Shown in pieces: positions 46,816 to 58,435 of a DNA stretch of 64,000 bases. Each line of letters opens with the position of its first letter. Position 1 is the stretch's first letter. This DNA is from Punica granatum (taxonomy: Eukaryota; Streptophyta; Magnoliopsida; Myrtales; Lythraceae). The position numbers and the translations under genes were made by a program. Under the pieces are notes generated by a model. The model did no database searches. It worked only from the letters and a program-made list of their open reading frames with translations, and was not told the origin of the DNA. Location: the NCBI RefSeq assembly GCF_007655135.1, contig NC_045128.1, positions 36,984,811-37,048,810 on the forward strand, read 5' to 3'.

Positions 46816-49559
46816 CTAGTGGCCACGGGTCATCTTCATCCTTGGCATTGACTTCTTCATCTGGCGAGCGCGCTCTTTCGCTTCCTTCTTCCTGAGAGCC
46901 TCTGCACCGAGTTTTGCCTCGGCCTCCTCCATCATCTTCTTCCTCTCCAACTTCCTCTTCTGCAAGGCTTCCTGCCTTGCATTCTGAAGCTCCTTGTGTG
47001 CCTCTTGAGCAGCTTTCGCCCTTGCAGCTTCAGTTTTGGATCGAGCCTACACATATGGATTGCAAAATTTGAAAGATACAAAGGTCAAATTCTTCTTCAC
47101 TTGTTTGTTCCCCTCAATTATTAATAATAAAAAACTAACCATCTATACTGACTCACCTGAGGGCTGATCTTGTAACGCCCGACAAGATCGATGTAATAAG
47201 GAACAAGAGAAACCAATCGAGTCATATCAGCCATGTTGTTGACATCTGGTAGGGTGAATTTAAACAGCAGCATCTTGCTGTGGCCGCCTGGATGTTGATC
47301 AGAGAAATGCATTGAGATGAATCCCTTTCCGAATTTCTCGAAAGCTTTCTCACCAAAAACCTGTATAATTCGACTGAGGAACTCAATAGGGATTACCGAT
47401 GAAATCAGAGATCTATTTGGAAATGGTAAACATCAAGCAGTAGCACTGGAGCAATACCACAAAGGACATTTCACAACTATTCTGTAAAGGGTAAAAAGTC
47501 GCAAACTCTCCAAGGAGTGCTCTATCCATCTTTAATAGGGCTACTTGACATTCTGAAGTGCGTATCACCTAGAGATTCCATGCTTGTTACTACAGAACAT
47601 CCCTGGTATAGTTACTATCACAATGATCGACTGTGTGAACAGCTACTGTAGTAAAAACCATGCACCACAGTCCAATGAGTAAACTGGTCACTTCAGAGTG
47701 TGTGGGATAATGATTCAGTTTTGGCAAAGACACTGGCAAGACTCATAGTAGAAACAACACAATACTGAATTGGCACAGGAGGTTTACAACCTCAATCTCC
47801 CACTTAGACAAGGCTTTTCAATCGTAAACATTTTTTAAGACCAAAATGGCTGCGGCCCGTAATTGTCATCCTCTCTAATAATCAGCAATCCAAAACAAAG
47901 CATTTCTCAGTAATAATGGGCACCCAAGTGGCAGTCAGCACATAATTTGCAGCCCCTGCGACAGTTCAATAACTAGCTGACAAAAGCTCTTTTTGGGCAC
48001 AGCTGAAGCACAAACCAGACAAAAGTTTCAATCTAATATAACTGATAGCTAAGCATTACTTATGGTCCAGAAAATAAGAGCACCAAGAACTTATGCCACT
48101 ACCCCAGCACTGGAATCCCAACTCTAAAGGAAAGTGTGACATGCTTGTAAACAGACCATATTTCTTCAGCCTAGCCTCAGACATTATAATACACGACTGA
48201 GGAGCTTACCACATAACATAGGAAAAAGATGCCAGCAATAGAATTTTAAATTATTGACAAGAAGGCGTGACCAACCTGATCAAGCACAGCCTCTGTAATC
48301 ATGTCTCCAGCAACCTCCTTAGATTCTGAGATAACAGACAACTCCTCAGCAACCCATTTCCTTCCGCCGGGAGGTGGCAGCAGCCCTGCAAATCTCTGCA
48401 GATCCCTCAACTCCTTCTGCATCCCCTTTGCCGCTTTCTTCTTTGCAACAGCGAAAATCACATTGTCCATTGCATCATCATTCATATAGACCTCAAAACT
48501 GATCTCATCTTTGCACGGGACTATCAGATTGTATATTCTTGATATCAAATCGTGCCTGCTCTTCAACTCCATTGTAGCCAATAGACCTATAATACATGCT
48601 CACATTAGCCAAAATGTGATCATAAAATTTCAACAACTTTAATTGCCTCATGAACTGAGAGCTCGTGATTGTTGCATAAAAGGAACGCTCATTAGACAAC
48701 GAATAAGACAGGATACATCCCCCCCCCCCCCCCCCCCCCCAACATATTAGAACGTCAAAGATTGCTACTTGCTTGAGCAATGAACAATCAAAAAGCAGAA
48801 CCAAAAAAAAAAAACACCTTGGCAATATCTACGCCCACTGGCATAGAATTTGAACACATTCTGGCCTTCTTTTAGCAGCAGAGGCGAGTCCTCTCCCTCT
48901 CCAACGCCCAGCAAGCTGAAATTCTTCTCAAAAATGGATTCTTTGGTTGCGAACTTAGCTGCCCAAGCGAGTGCTATGTTCTCATTCTCGCGCTTCCCGG
49001 TGAAGTAATTAATCGCAAACATGATCAAGAAACTCCCGCACACAATCTCAACCATGTAAGATCTCTTAGCTGGGCTTGCTGCCGGAGTTGATTTCGGGTC
49101 CGGACTCGGATCCTGAGGTCCAACGGCATCCTCAGCCGCTTTGGATGGTTCCGACGGCTGTTGCTGGTGCTGCTCTAAGAACGGCAGGCCTTCGAATTCA
49201 TCTTCGTCCCAGTAATCGAACCCAGTCGATGAGGGTTTCGACAGATCGGGCGACGTGGGGGGGTGGTCGGGAGTCCCGGATTGGGTTGGATCTGCGGTCG
49301 CAGTGTCGGGCTCGGACGGAGTGAGCTTGGTGGTGGCGGGAGGCGACTCGGATTGGCTCACGGGAGGAGATCGGAGGTTGGAGAATTGGAGGGAGTCGGC
49401 GGAGTCGAGGGCCTCGTCCTCATCGTCGGCCTCAAAGCCTTCGAAGTGGGAGTCCGCGAGGACGCAAGTGGTAGAGAGATGGATGATGAGAAGAGAGAGA
49501 AGGGAGAGGAGATAGAGGAGGTGCGACGGAGAGGCGGACGGCCGCGGCGGCTTGGCCAT
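46816..49559 (-). CDS. CCDC47-like ER membrane protein (At5g49945-like, DUF1682)
   Basis: Plant homologue of CCDC47, an ER membrane protein that in animals belongs to the PAT complex assisting multi-pass protein insertion; the plant role is inferred only. Four exons on the minus strand: 49559-48818, 48586-48276, 47360-47157 and 47046-46816, totalling 1488 nt and 495 aa. Seen in the protein: a signal peptide (HLLYLLSLLSLLIIHLSTT), an acidic and Pro/Ser-rich lumenal region with FDYWDEDEFEGLP, one membrane helix (MVEIVCGSFLIMFAINYF), then the DUF1682 domain with RENENIALAWAAKFA, KSRHDLISRIYNLIVPCKDE and DMTRLVSLVPYYIDLVGRY. It ends in a highly charged Lys/Glu/Ala coiled coil (ARAKAAQEAHKELQNARQEA) and KMTRGH. 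Intron 1 contains a 22-base C/G homopolymer. Phases agree at each junction. Confidence 0.93.
48719..48740. repeat. 22-base C homopolymer
   Basis: An uninterrupted C run (G on the gene strand) inside intron 1 of the CCDC47-like gene. Its exact length is doubtful in any assembly. Confidence 0.9.
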
Positions 49560-49867
49560 GGCGGTGAGAATGATGATCGGGGAGGAGGAGGAGGAAACGG
49601 TGGAGGCGACTGACGACCGATTGATCGGCTTTGCAAATCGAGTGAGATGGCTTCATGTAAAATCCAAATTAATTAATTGTTAGTTAATTATTTTTAGTAA
49701 AAGAAAAAAGGGCAATTGAAAATTCCATTTTTGGAAATATCTACGAGTTTCAGTGATTTATTTTTTGAAAAAAAAGCATAACGTTAATATTTGTACATAA
49801 TTTTGAAATGGGAAAATATAAATTGATTGAAAATTAGGTGGAGAAAATTAAGCAAGCAATACTATAA

Positions 49868-50053
49868 TTTTTTTTGGCATAAACCCGATATCCGGAAGTC
49901 CAATTGGATTCCAACTAATCCAGTCGAGCCAGATTGATTCATTAAAAGGTAAAATTTTCCCAATGTAAATTTTTTATATTCATATGGATTCGAGTCTGAA
50001 ACCTTGTTTAGGTGTAATAAGTACCGAATCACTTGAACCAATCTACATTAGTA
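49868..50053 (-). mobile_element. tRNA-derived SINE with target-site duplications
   Basis: Read on the minus strand, a 186-bp unit begins near ATGTAGATTGGTTCAAGTGA (box-A-like region), has box-B-like GACTCGAATCC about 50 bases later, and ends in an A-tail (the T8 at 49868-49875 on the plus strand). It is flanked by GCAATACTATAA (49856-49867) and GCAACACTATAA (50054-50065), an 11/12 match that fits a target-site duplication. Head, tail and duplication together make this a convincing SINE. Confidence 0.8.
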
Positions 50054-50531
50054 GCAACACTATAAATTTGTTACTTCTCAAAACAACACCAAATTTGTTA
50101 ACATAATTAAACCTAATGGAAAATTGGAGCAAAACTTGCACTCAACTTCAATATGATTAGATAGATCATAATTGCTACTAAATAACCTTAACAATTTTAC
50201 TAATGATGAGTATTTTGTCCCGATAAAATGAAAATTAGAATTGCAGTCATTATATGCCATGAGATAAAGAAAGTACTTGTGCCTATTTACCTTGCTTAAA
50301 CCGGAACAAAAGTTGTTCATCGCGTGATGTACCACATTAATATAATGCTCGATGCTCAGTGATTATGTTAAAATGGCTAAGACTGGCTCCTGCTCCAGCT
50401 CCACCTCATCATCTCGATGAGCTGCATTCCTAGTGCCAAAGCATCATATGAAGTACAAACGAATGGATCGCCAATGTAATGTTCACGTAAAGTCGATCAG
50501 ATTCTGACTCGAGATAAGATCCTTGAGGGGG

Positions 50532-50894
50532 CATATTTGGTTGCTTGACTTCATTTATTTTCCCAATGACAATCTTACTTAACTTAATTCAATCTTATTT
50601 TTTCTTAATGACAACACAATCATTACTTTTTTTATTTTTTTTCTAATTTAATAATAAATTATTTCACATACTTTTTTCTAATAATTTTTATAATTAATTT
50701 TCAACAATAAATTCTCAATCTACTTTCACATCTATATACATATCAATTTTTTAATAATAAATTTTTCATTAACTTTCACGTTTATGTATACATACATATA
50801 TATGTTCTTACACATTAATAAATTTGTTAACAGTTGCAATCATTGCTCAAAATTAAGTTGAGTTTGATCATTATCCAACTCGAAAACCAAACGC
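50532..50894. mobile_element. MITE-like element related to 31319-31592
   Basis: The left end CATATTTGGTTGCTTGACTT and the right end CAACTCGAAAACCAAACGC are imperfect inverses. The interior has ACAACACAATCATTAC and GTTAACAGTTGCAATCATTG, matching the other members. No coding capacity. Confidence 0.55.
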
Positions 50895-51651
50895 AAGCTT
50901 ACTACTTTCTAGTGCTTGCTTTTGCTTAGCCTCAACACATTGGCTTCAACACACAAAAAGGATCGTTTTCTAGCTCTCATATTGCCTCACCTAATCCATT
51001 CACCAGCTTAGCAAACTTAATACATTCACCAACTTCACCCTTCCCAATGATAATCTCCTCGAAAGCCTTAGATATATAGAAACCACTCCAAGTAGAGAAC
51101 TCCAATTAGCTATCATAGCAAACCCCATCCTGGCTTTCTTCCGAGCTCTTCTATGATTACATGGTTTTCGCTGATCAGTTATCATCATCCTAGTTATGAG
51201 ACAAAAGCATATCGACCGATCAATCGAAAAGAAAAAAGCCCGCATAAACGAAGAAAAACACGATCGCCTGTGAATTTGTATATATTCTATATGCTAGAGC
51301 TAATACCCAATTATTAACAAGAGGTAGGGTTCAGGGTTTGGATTAAGAATATATATAGGGGGGTCTCAAGAGAAGATAGGTGCATATTCAAGAAAGAAAC
51401 GATAAGTAGATGAATAGTCAACCTCATTGATATACCATATATTGATCTTGTCTTACCCTTGAAACAACATTCTCCCATTTGCTCATCTCTAATGTTTCCT
51501 TCTCCTTCAACATCATTATTGAAGTAGAAGCAAAGAAAACGAATCGAAACCCTAACAAACTTAATCATCAAAATAATCCCACGCCCCCTCTTCCCCATTA
51601 ATATTTCCTTCCTATCATTCCATCAAGAAACTCCAAACACCTTCTCATACA

Positions 51652-52782
51652 TTGCCCATGGAAGCCCATGAAGACTCACCGGTGGTGGACTACCACTCGA
51701 ATGTCGACACCTCACGGCCCTTTCGCTCCGTGAAGGAAGCCGTGGCCATCCTGGGGGAGCGGTTTCTCAATGGGGAGATCATGATGTCCATGTCTCCGCT
51801 GGTGAAGCCGCCCGTCATAATGAGCGTGAGAGGAGAGAACTTGGATGTTATGGCGAGTGAACCAGTGAGACAAGAGGAAGATCAAGAGGAAGAAAATGAG
51901 GGGGATGATCAGGGCAATGGCGACGAGTGGAAGAAGCTGGAGGCCGAGCTTGAGAAGACAAAGAAAGAGCTGAGGATTGTCAATGAGAGAGCGCCCGAGA
52001 TAGAGATCTCTCACCCCATGAGTAGGCCGATGAGACAAGAAGAAGAACAAGAAGCGGAAAATAATGACAAAGAGGAGGGACTCAATGATGGGCTGCAAAA
52101 GCTGGAAACCATGCACGAGGAGGCCAAGGAGTTGAGGGTTGTCGCGGAGATAGAGCCCGAAACGGAGATCTTCAACCCTGTGAGTGAGCCGCCTAGACAA
52201 GAAGAAGAAGAAGAAGAAAAAAGAGCAAGAAGTAATGCTAAAGAGGATCAGAGTCTCAGTGATGGGCTAAAGAAACTGGAGGCCGAGCTCAAGGAGACTA
52301 AGAAGGAGCTGAGGATTCTCAAGGAGAGAGAGTCCGAGACGGAAATCGCCTTGGCGGCTCTCAACGCCGAGCTCCACAAGAACATGTCGAGGCTGGCCAA
52401 GGTGGAAGCAATGGAAGCCAAGGCGAAGGCCGTGGCCATGACAACGAGGTCAGACTCAACCTCAATGGCTGATTTCCGGATCCAGCAACGACCTCATGCA
52501 GATAGTGATCGCGTTATCGACAGACACAGGAGCTACTTCCCGACTTTGGCTCAGATACTGAGCATCGCCGATGATCAGAAGAACAAGAAGAAGAAGAAGA
52601 AGCAACCAGGCTGCTATGGAGCAATCATGAGTGGTCCAAAGAGAAGCTATAATTATAAGAGTGTGCAGAAAGAGAAGCCTATTGTTCCACTTGTGGGAGA
52701 CCTCTTGTTCTCATGGAGAAAGAAGGCAACAAATTCTTCTTTCCCTAGCCCTCTCTACTCTTCACCTCGTTTCTTCAAATGA
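51652..52782 (+). CDS. WEB-family coiled-coil protein (DUF827)
   Basis: Resembles plant WEB (weak chloroplast movement under blue light) family proteins of the short At1g75720/At2g17940-like type; founding members act in light-driven chloroplast movement, and the role of short members is not known. A single exon of 376 codons; the second ATG at 51658 (MEAHEDSP) is an equally plausible start. Seen in the protein: the family signature SRPFRSVKEAVAILGERFL near residues 20-40, and three similar acidic/coiled-coil units each built around EEEQE and a KLEAELKETKKELRIL-type helix. A long Glu/Lys/Ala coiled coil follows, then a basic C-terminus with KKKKKKQPGCYGAIM, IVPLVGDLLFSWRKK and SPLYSSPRFFK. 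Strong charge bias creates an antisense open frame at 51712-52200, which I do not accept. Confidence 0.85.
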   Translation: MPMEAHEDSPVVDYHSNVDTSRPFRSVKEAVAILGERFLNGEIMMSMSPLVKPPVIMSVRGENLDVMASEPVRQEEDQEEENEGDDQGNGDEWKKLEAELEKTKKELRIVNERAPEIEISHPMSRPMRQEEEQEAENNDKEEGLNDGLQKLETMHEEAKELRVVAEIEPETEIFNPVSEPPRQEEEEEEKRARSNAKEDQSLSDGLKKLEAELKETKKELRILKERESETEIALAALNAELHKNMSRLAKVEAMEAKAKAVAMTTRSDSTSMADFRIQQRPHADSDRVIDRHRSYFPTLAQILSIADDQKNKKKKKKQPGCYGAIMSGPKRSYNYKSVQKEKPIVPLVGDLLFSWRKKATNSSFPSPLYSSPRFFK

Positions 52783-52790
52783 TTTTATAC

Positions 52791-52833
<43 letters not shown>

Positions 52834-54005
52834 CTGAGGATTTGATCAGATCTTTTCTTTTTATGTGATTTGGGAAGTTTTAATTTGTTGTGATGCTGTT
52901 GGAATTTTGGAAACCACGCTTGCATTCTTTTTATATCTGTTGAGTTGTGAGTGCCGGTGTATATTGTTAATGTTTTTTTTTTTTTCGCTCAATCGTATAT
53001 TGTTAATGTCCTTCTTTGTAATGAAGCTTTGTTTTTTATGTCCATTCATATGATTTCAAATGTATTCTTCATTTACTGCTGCGTGCTATTAATTAGATTA
53101 AACATGCATGCATGAGAATTGCAAAAGGAGAGAATCCTCATGCATGAATGATTGTAATACGAATTAATATACACAGAAGATTGTCGAGAATTACATTGCG
53201 TTAACTAACGAAATTAAATTTGATTTAAGAAGACGAAGATAAAAGTAGTTGGGACATGTATGTAAAAAAATTTTAAAAAGAAGATAAAAAAGTAATGATT
53301 GTGTTATTGAATTGAGGAAAGAGTGTTGAAATTGAAAAAAAAAGTTTTGAATAATGGAAAGAATTTAATATTAAAAAATTAATTATAATATATATATGAA
53401 AAAGTAAGTGAGAGAATTTGAAAAAAAAAAGTAATGGATCTGTGTAGTTGAATTAAGAGAAAAATTAAGTTAAATTTAATTTTGTTAACAAATGTACTAG
53501 TAAATGTTATATGTTCAATCTTCATTTAAAATAAAATTGTAATCGATACAAACACCTATCGGACTATCTTTGTAAGACAAAATTAGAGCTTTTAATGTAG
53601 CTTTGGGAGGTACCGGCAAGGCAAGACTACTATTAGCTCCCCACTTGGTAATTGGGATTGGCTTGCCCATATATATATATATATGTTTATATATATTCTC
53701 TTTTACCATAAAACTAGGACCATAAACCATAACATGCTGCGTAAATCAACTGCCAAATATTGCCAAAGGGTATTTCAAAAATAAATTGAACTGTTGGGGA
53801 CCTTGAACAAGAAAATATCAAAGAAGGAGGGGCATTCGTAATATTTCAAAAGGAGAGGGATCGCTTGCTAAATACTTCTTTCACTAAATATCACAGAACC
53901 CCCTATAGTTTAGGAGATTTGTGTTCGATCCCCATTTCTTTGACTATTGTGTAGTGTCCTCCTCCTCCTCGGCTTCTTCTTCTTCTTCCTTCACCTTCCA
54001 CAGAA
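52783..54005. other. Intergenic WEB-PORR
   Basis: The WEB 3' UTR has an ATAC repeat followed by (TA)n at 52803-52830. AT-rich DNA at about 53220-53490 shares GTAATGATTGTGTTATTGAA-type words with the MITE group but has no clear ends. The PORR leader contains CTCCTCCTCCTC and TTCTTCTTCTTC runs near 53960-53990. Confidence 0.45.
52803..52830. repeat. (TA)n microsatellite
   Basis: About 14 TA units directly after four ATAC units, in the probable 3' UTR of the WEB-family gene. Confidence 0.9.
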
Positions 54006-55282
54006 ATGGCAGCGGCAGCCCTGCGGCCACTGCGCGCCAATCTCCGGCACCTCGGCGGCCACCAACGCTGCCGCACATTCATCAACGCCCGCATCAAGTG
54101 GGTCCGCGACCCGTACCTCGACAAGGCGATCTTGAAAGAGAAGCACCTCAAGCCCATCATCTCACTCAAGAACCAGATTTTGTCCTCTCCCTCCAAGAAC
54201 CTCCCTCTGTCCTCCGCGGCCCTCCTCAAGCCCCAGCTCGGCCTCCCCACCACCGCCCTCGGTTTCTCCCAGAAGTACCCCTCGGTCTTCCGGGTCTTCC
54301 AGCCCGGCCCCGGCCTCCCCTCCTCGTTGCCCTCACCCCGCTGGCCGGCATCCTCAACAAGGAGGAGCTTTCCATTCACAGCTCCCGCAGGCGGGACACG
54401 GTCGACAGGCTGGCTAAGCTCCTGATGCTCACGAGGGGCATGAAGCTGCCTTTGAGCGTCATTGATGAGCTCAAGTGGGATTTGGGTCTGGCCCATGATT
54501 ATGTGACCTCCCTGCTCTGCGACTATCCTGATTACTTCAATGTCTGCGGCATGAAAGATCAGTCGACCGGCAAGGAAATGCTCTGCTTGGAGCTCGTTTC
54601 GTGGAGAGATGAGCTAGCAGTGTCTGAGCTGGTGAGGAGAGAGAGGGAGAACGGCGATTCTGGCGAGAGAAGAGCAGTGCGCATTAGATATTCGATGAAT
54701 TTCCCGAATGGGTTCGCCTTACAGAAGAGGGTGAGGGATTGGGTCGAGAAGTGGCAGGAGTTGCCCTACATTTCGCCATACGAGGACGCGTTCCACTTGG
54801 CTCCGAGCAGCGACCAGGCAGAGAAGTACACTGTAGCAGTCCTCCACGAGCTGCTGTGGATCCTCGTGTCGAAGAAGACGGAGAGGAGGAACCTGCTCGC
54901 CATTGGGGAGATTCTGGGGTTCGGGACTAGGTTCAGGAAGGCGCTGGTTCATCACCCCGGGATATTTTACACATCAAACAAGCTCAGGACCCAGACGGTC
55001 GTGCTCCGGGAGGCTTACAGGAAGGATTTCTTGGCGGAGAAGCATCCACTAGAGGGCATGAGGCATAGGTATATCCACCTCATGAATAAGTGGCCAAAAC
55101 GAGTAGAGTCCGGTCCCGATTCCCGTGCAAGGAAGAGATCAAGGTTTCCTGGTGGAAGGAGAAGGGTGAGCAATAGAGGTGGTCTGACCCATGGTAGAGA
55201 TACGGGACTGCTTCCAGATAGTGAAGTTGAGGAAGCTCACAAGGATGATCGGATCAAGGGGCAAATTCGACCTGAATTATGA
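54006..55282 (+). CDS. PORR-domain organelle RNA-binding protein, frameshifted as sequenced
   Basis: PORR proteins bind RNA and help splice group II introns in mitochondria or plastids. Intronless. From the ATG at 54006 (MAAAALRPLRANLRHLGGHQ) the frame gives an organelle-targeting N-terminus, then INARIKWVRDPYLDKAI and LKNQIL, typical PORR openings, up to FRVFQPGPGLP near 54320. The family continuation (LVALTPLAGILNKEE, YVTSLLCDYPDYF, LQKRVRDWVEKWQELPYISPYED, LLAIGEILGFGTRFRKALVHHPGIFYTSNK) is in another phase and runs to the stop at 55282. The span is 1277 nt, not a multiple of three. The break lies in the C-rich GGCCTCCCCTCCTC tract near 54315-54330, consistent with one missing base. Either it is a sequence error or a recent inactivation; the downstream half shows no other damage. 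The C-terminus after PKRVESG is basic and not conserved. Confidence 0.85.
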
Positions 55283-55794
55283 CAACCTAGTAATTGCAAG
55301 ACGAGTTCCCATTGAACCTTGAGGTTGAGATTTGTGATCATAAGATAGCTTCTTCAGTAGTTATGATTACTCGAGACCATGCCGAATTATGCCCGGGAAG
55401 CCTTGGTTGCAGTATGTTATCCCTCAACAGGATGAGCGAGGACTGTTGTTCGGCTGGGTCGCGAAATTCAATGATCAGAGCCTCAGCATTATCAGATGTG
55501 GCCATGGATCTGCATTCGATCCATAACATTCAAATGAGAGGCAGAGTCGAAGGTTCTTGATGATCGAAACATGCGAATGCTGCCTCCGATGGTTCTTTTC
55601 CCGCAGTTTCTTGTACGAACATGAGCAGATCTCCCTCAAAGTACAGCAGATAAATGTACTCTTGACAGATTTATCTTGTTACGAAACATGAATCCTTAGA
55701 TACTGCCCTTGATCTGGACCGAGTGTCGTCAGTACGATTGCGAGGTGTCAGCTTGGAGTGGCTCTAACTCACGTCCCGGATTCATCTATGTTGC

Positions 55795-56014
55795 GTTTGG
55801 TTTCATAGTATAATTTTAAAATCAGAATTTAATTTTGAAAAAGAATGATATAAATAGAGTTCACCATTTGACTTTGTATGAGTTATGTTATTTTGTTGCG
55901 AAAAAAAGTTGTATAAATGAGACCTACTTTTTGACTTTGTATGAGTTATTTTGTTTTGTAGTGAGTAGAATTAAGTTAAAATTGTGATTTTAAAATAACA
56001 CTATGAAATCAAAC
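55795..56014. mobile_element. MITE with 30-bp terminal inverted repeats
   Basis: The left 30 bp (55795-55824, starting GTTTGGTTTCATAGTATAAT) and the right 30 bp (55985-56014, ending CACTATGAAATCAAAC) are inverse copies with about three mismatches. The interior repeats TTGACTTTGTATGAGTTAT twice. Total 220 bp, non-coding. Confidence 0.75.
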
Positions 56015-58284
56015 AATGCCCTAAACATCGCATTATTGGAGCACATGCCTCTTGGATTGATAGAATAAGGCAAGCCTCTTATCAACACAGGTCGATGGCC
56101 TTGACAACGCCATCACATTGTCGTATCGACTTACCGAGCAGTCATCTCTAATTACCTTTAACCAAAACGTCGAGAAAGGCACGTTCCGTCTACTTTGTCT
56201 TGTTGTCGCCGCCGGGTCGTTCTATCAACTACTTCCATTCCACACCAGCTAGCTCTTAACAACGTTTCACAATTTTTTTTATAACTAATTACTAAGAGTG
56301 GAATGTCCGAGGAAAGAATGGTTAGGTCGTGGGACCAAAAATAAAAATAAAAATGAATTAGTTGCTTCCATCAACAACTATTGTCTCCACTTGCACATTT
56401 GAGTTCAAGTAGAAGGTCACCGTGAACATTCTCAAATCCATGTGAATGGGATCAAAAACTGCTTGCCATTACATTACATATACCAGTGATGATTTTATAT
56501 ATGTTCACTCACCCGATTATGCATGTTCTAATTCCCAAGACATGTCCTGCCCTCGTGATTATAAATATACATATTTGCACGTTATTCATAGTGTGCATCC
56601 TTTTTTTTTTTGGGCGAATAGATATATATATATATATATCTGACCCGTACATCCTAATAAGCTAGATTAATATGAAAATCTGCAGATGAGGAATCTAATA
56701 ATCAATAAATATTGAAGGGCATACATAGGAATCAATATACATTCTGCATAAACATTTTTTGCTAGGACTTTTAAGAAAAGAAAACCTAATCTCATATATT
56801 CCTTTAAAAAAAAAAGGGAATGACACCATAGATTCAAACCAGCTATGGACATGAAGAGATGCATATAAATATGGAATTAGCCAACTAACTGATATAATTA
56901 TATCATTATGATCTAATAGAATGCACATTAGTGGAATATAACTAATTCAAGCAATATATATATATACTTTTGATGATTAAGTGAGATGCAACATATATCA
57001 TTATATATGTATGTGTAAGACAATATGATGCCCAGGAAATAGTGTTTGATCTTTGATAAACTAATAAGAAACATTTTTAATTTCAGTTTTTTTTGTTTTT
57101 GGGTAGTAAAATTTCCAGTCGTTATTAATTTAGCTTCAGTCCTTGCTCAATTTGACCGGTGGGTTAGATGGGCTTACATGTGAAAATGGCCAGTTCAGAT
57201 TGGCTGGTCTCTATTGATGGCACTGATAGATATTAATTAACAAAGCCTAGCTAACCATAACAGCTCGATCTTTCGAAGCGATCCCGGAATGGCGTTGCCC
57301 CATATCTTGTTTTTTGAGGTTTTCCTGTTGGTTCCAAACTTCGACCCGAATCCGGCAACACCAGAATAAACCACAGGAATAATTCCTGGCTAAAGCATGG
57401 ATCTCGTGTTCATATGGAGATAATCGAAATGTCAACCTCATGAGTTGGACAATATATGGAGGGATATGAGCGAAATGAGAATGGAAGAGTTAGGTTAATA
57501 GTCAATGGATAGATAAGCTATCATTAAGCTTACTCACATGGCTCCCTGCACTACACTTGATAGGACCTCTTAATTAATTGCTTTCCCATAATTAATTAAG
57601 GTTGTTTTTCTCTTTCTTCATGAATAATCTATCTCCCCTTCATCTTGTCTCTTTTTTTCTTTTTCTTTTTTTTTTTTTGGTTTCTTTTTCCACCTTAATT
57701 AGTGGACAATTATTAAAGTTGTAGGATGGATCTTGATTTTGCCATGTTTTGATCTTTTTTTCTAGATTCGCCTTGGGCAGAGTAGAGGCTGGAGATTTTT
57801 CAACCCCTTCGTTTACATTAGTCTCTTTTCAAAATCCGCAAAACGCGAAAAGTGGTCATCGGTTGTGTATTTATCCAGTCGACGTAGATTATATATTAAG
57901 AGATCGTTAAATGCTTGTACAATCATACTAACCAACTATGCTGATTATTGACATCATAGAGGATGGTGCTAAACTAATCATTTTCACATAGCCAAAGGAT
58001 ATCTCCCGTCGAACTTCTAATAAGATTTTGCACTAGAGATTCTTGAAACTGACTATCGTACCGCTTAAATTAACGTCATTACGGAAAGACGGTCGAGAGT
58101 AAAATGTACTAATAAATCATTTAAAAAAGAATCGGCATACTACGACGAGCCAGTTGAAGTAGTTTTTTTTTATTTTTTTTGCTAAAAAGTTGAAATAGTT
58201 TAATCGGCATGGAACATAATGTACAGATTTCGTACATTATTCTATACACCGAGACTTTATGAGGGCTGTTGAGTCTTCCAGTAC

Positions 58285-58292
58285 TATAAAAT
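58285..58292 (+). promoter_or_regulatory. TATA box of left glyoxalase-like copy
   Basis: TATAAAAT followed by GGGGAGACA, 150 bp before the start codon. The same block recurs at the right copy. Confidence 0.6.
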
Positions 58293-58435
58293 GGGGAGAC
58301 ACCCTTCTCTGTATTCTCATTGAAAGCTAAGCTAAGCTAAGCTGAGCTCATCAATCCATAAGAAAAGGAGAAACTGAGCTAGCTAGCTTTCAATCTTCCA
58401 CATCCTTCTATTTGTCAAAGAGGGAGAGAGTTGAA

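Larger units (their letters stand above)
49560..51651. other. Intergenic region with a SINE and a MITE
   Basis: Divergent promoters of the CCDC47-like and WEB-family genes lie at the ends. The SINE at 49868-50053 and the MITE-like element at 50532-50894 are listed separately. Nothing else is recognised, and the rest is AT-rich. Confidence 0.55.
55283..58435. other. Intergenic region before the glyoxalase pair
   Basis: Contains the PORR 3' UTR, a MITE (55795-56014), a TA run near 56620-56639 and AT-rich DNA. From about 57330 on, the sequence is homologous to about 61400-62300 and forms the duplicated upstream region of the first glyoxalase-like gene. No other gene is supported. Confidence 0.5.

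Noticed and set aside
51712..52200. 162-codon antisense frame in the WEB-family gene
   Set aside because: It is a shadow of the Glu/Lys-rich coiled-coil codons, with no independent features.
53880..53935. Possible second SINE (box-B-like GTGTTCGATCCCC) before the PORR gene
   Set aside because: No box A at the right distance, no A-tail and no flanking duplication.
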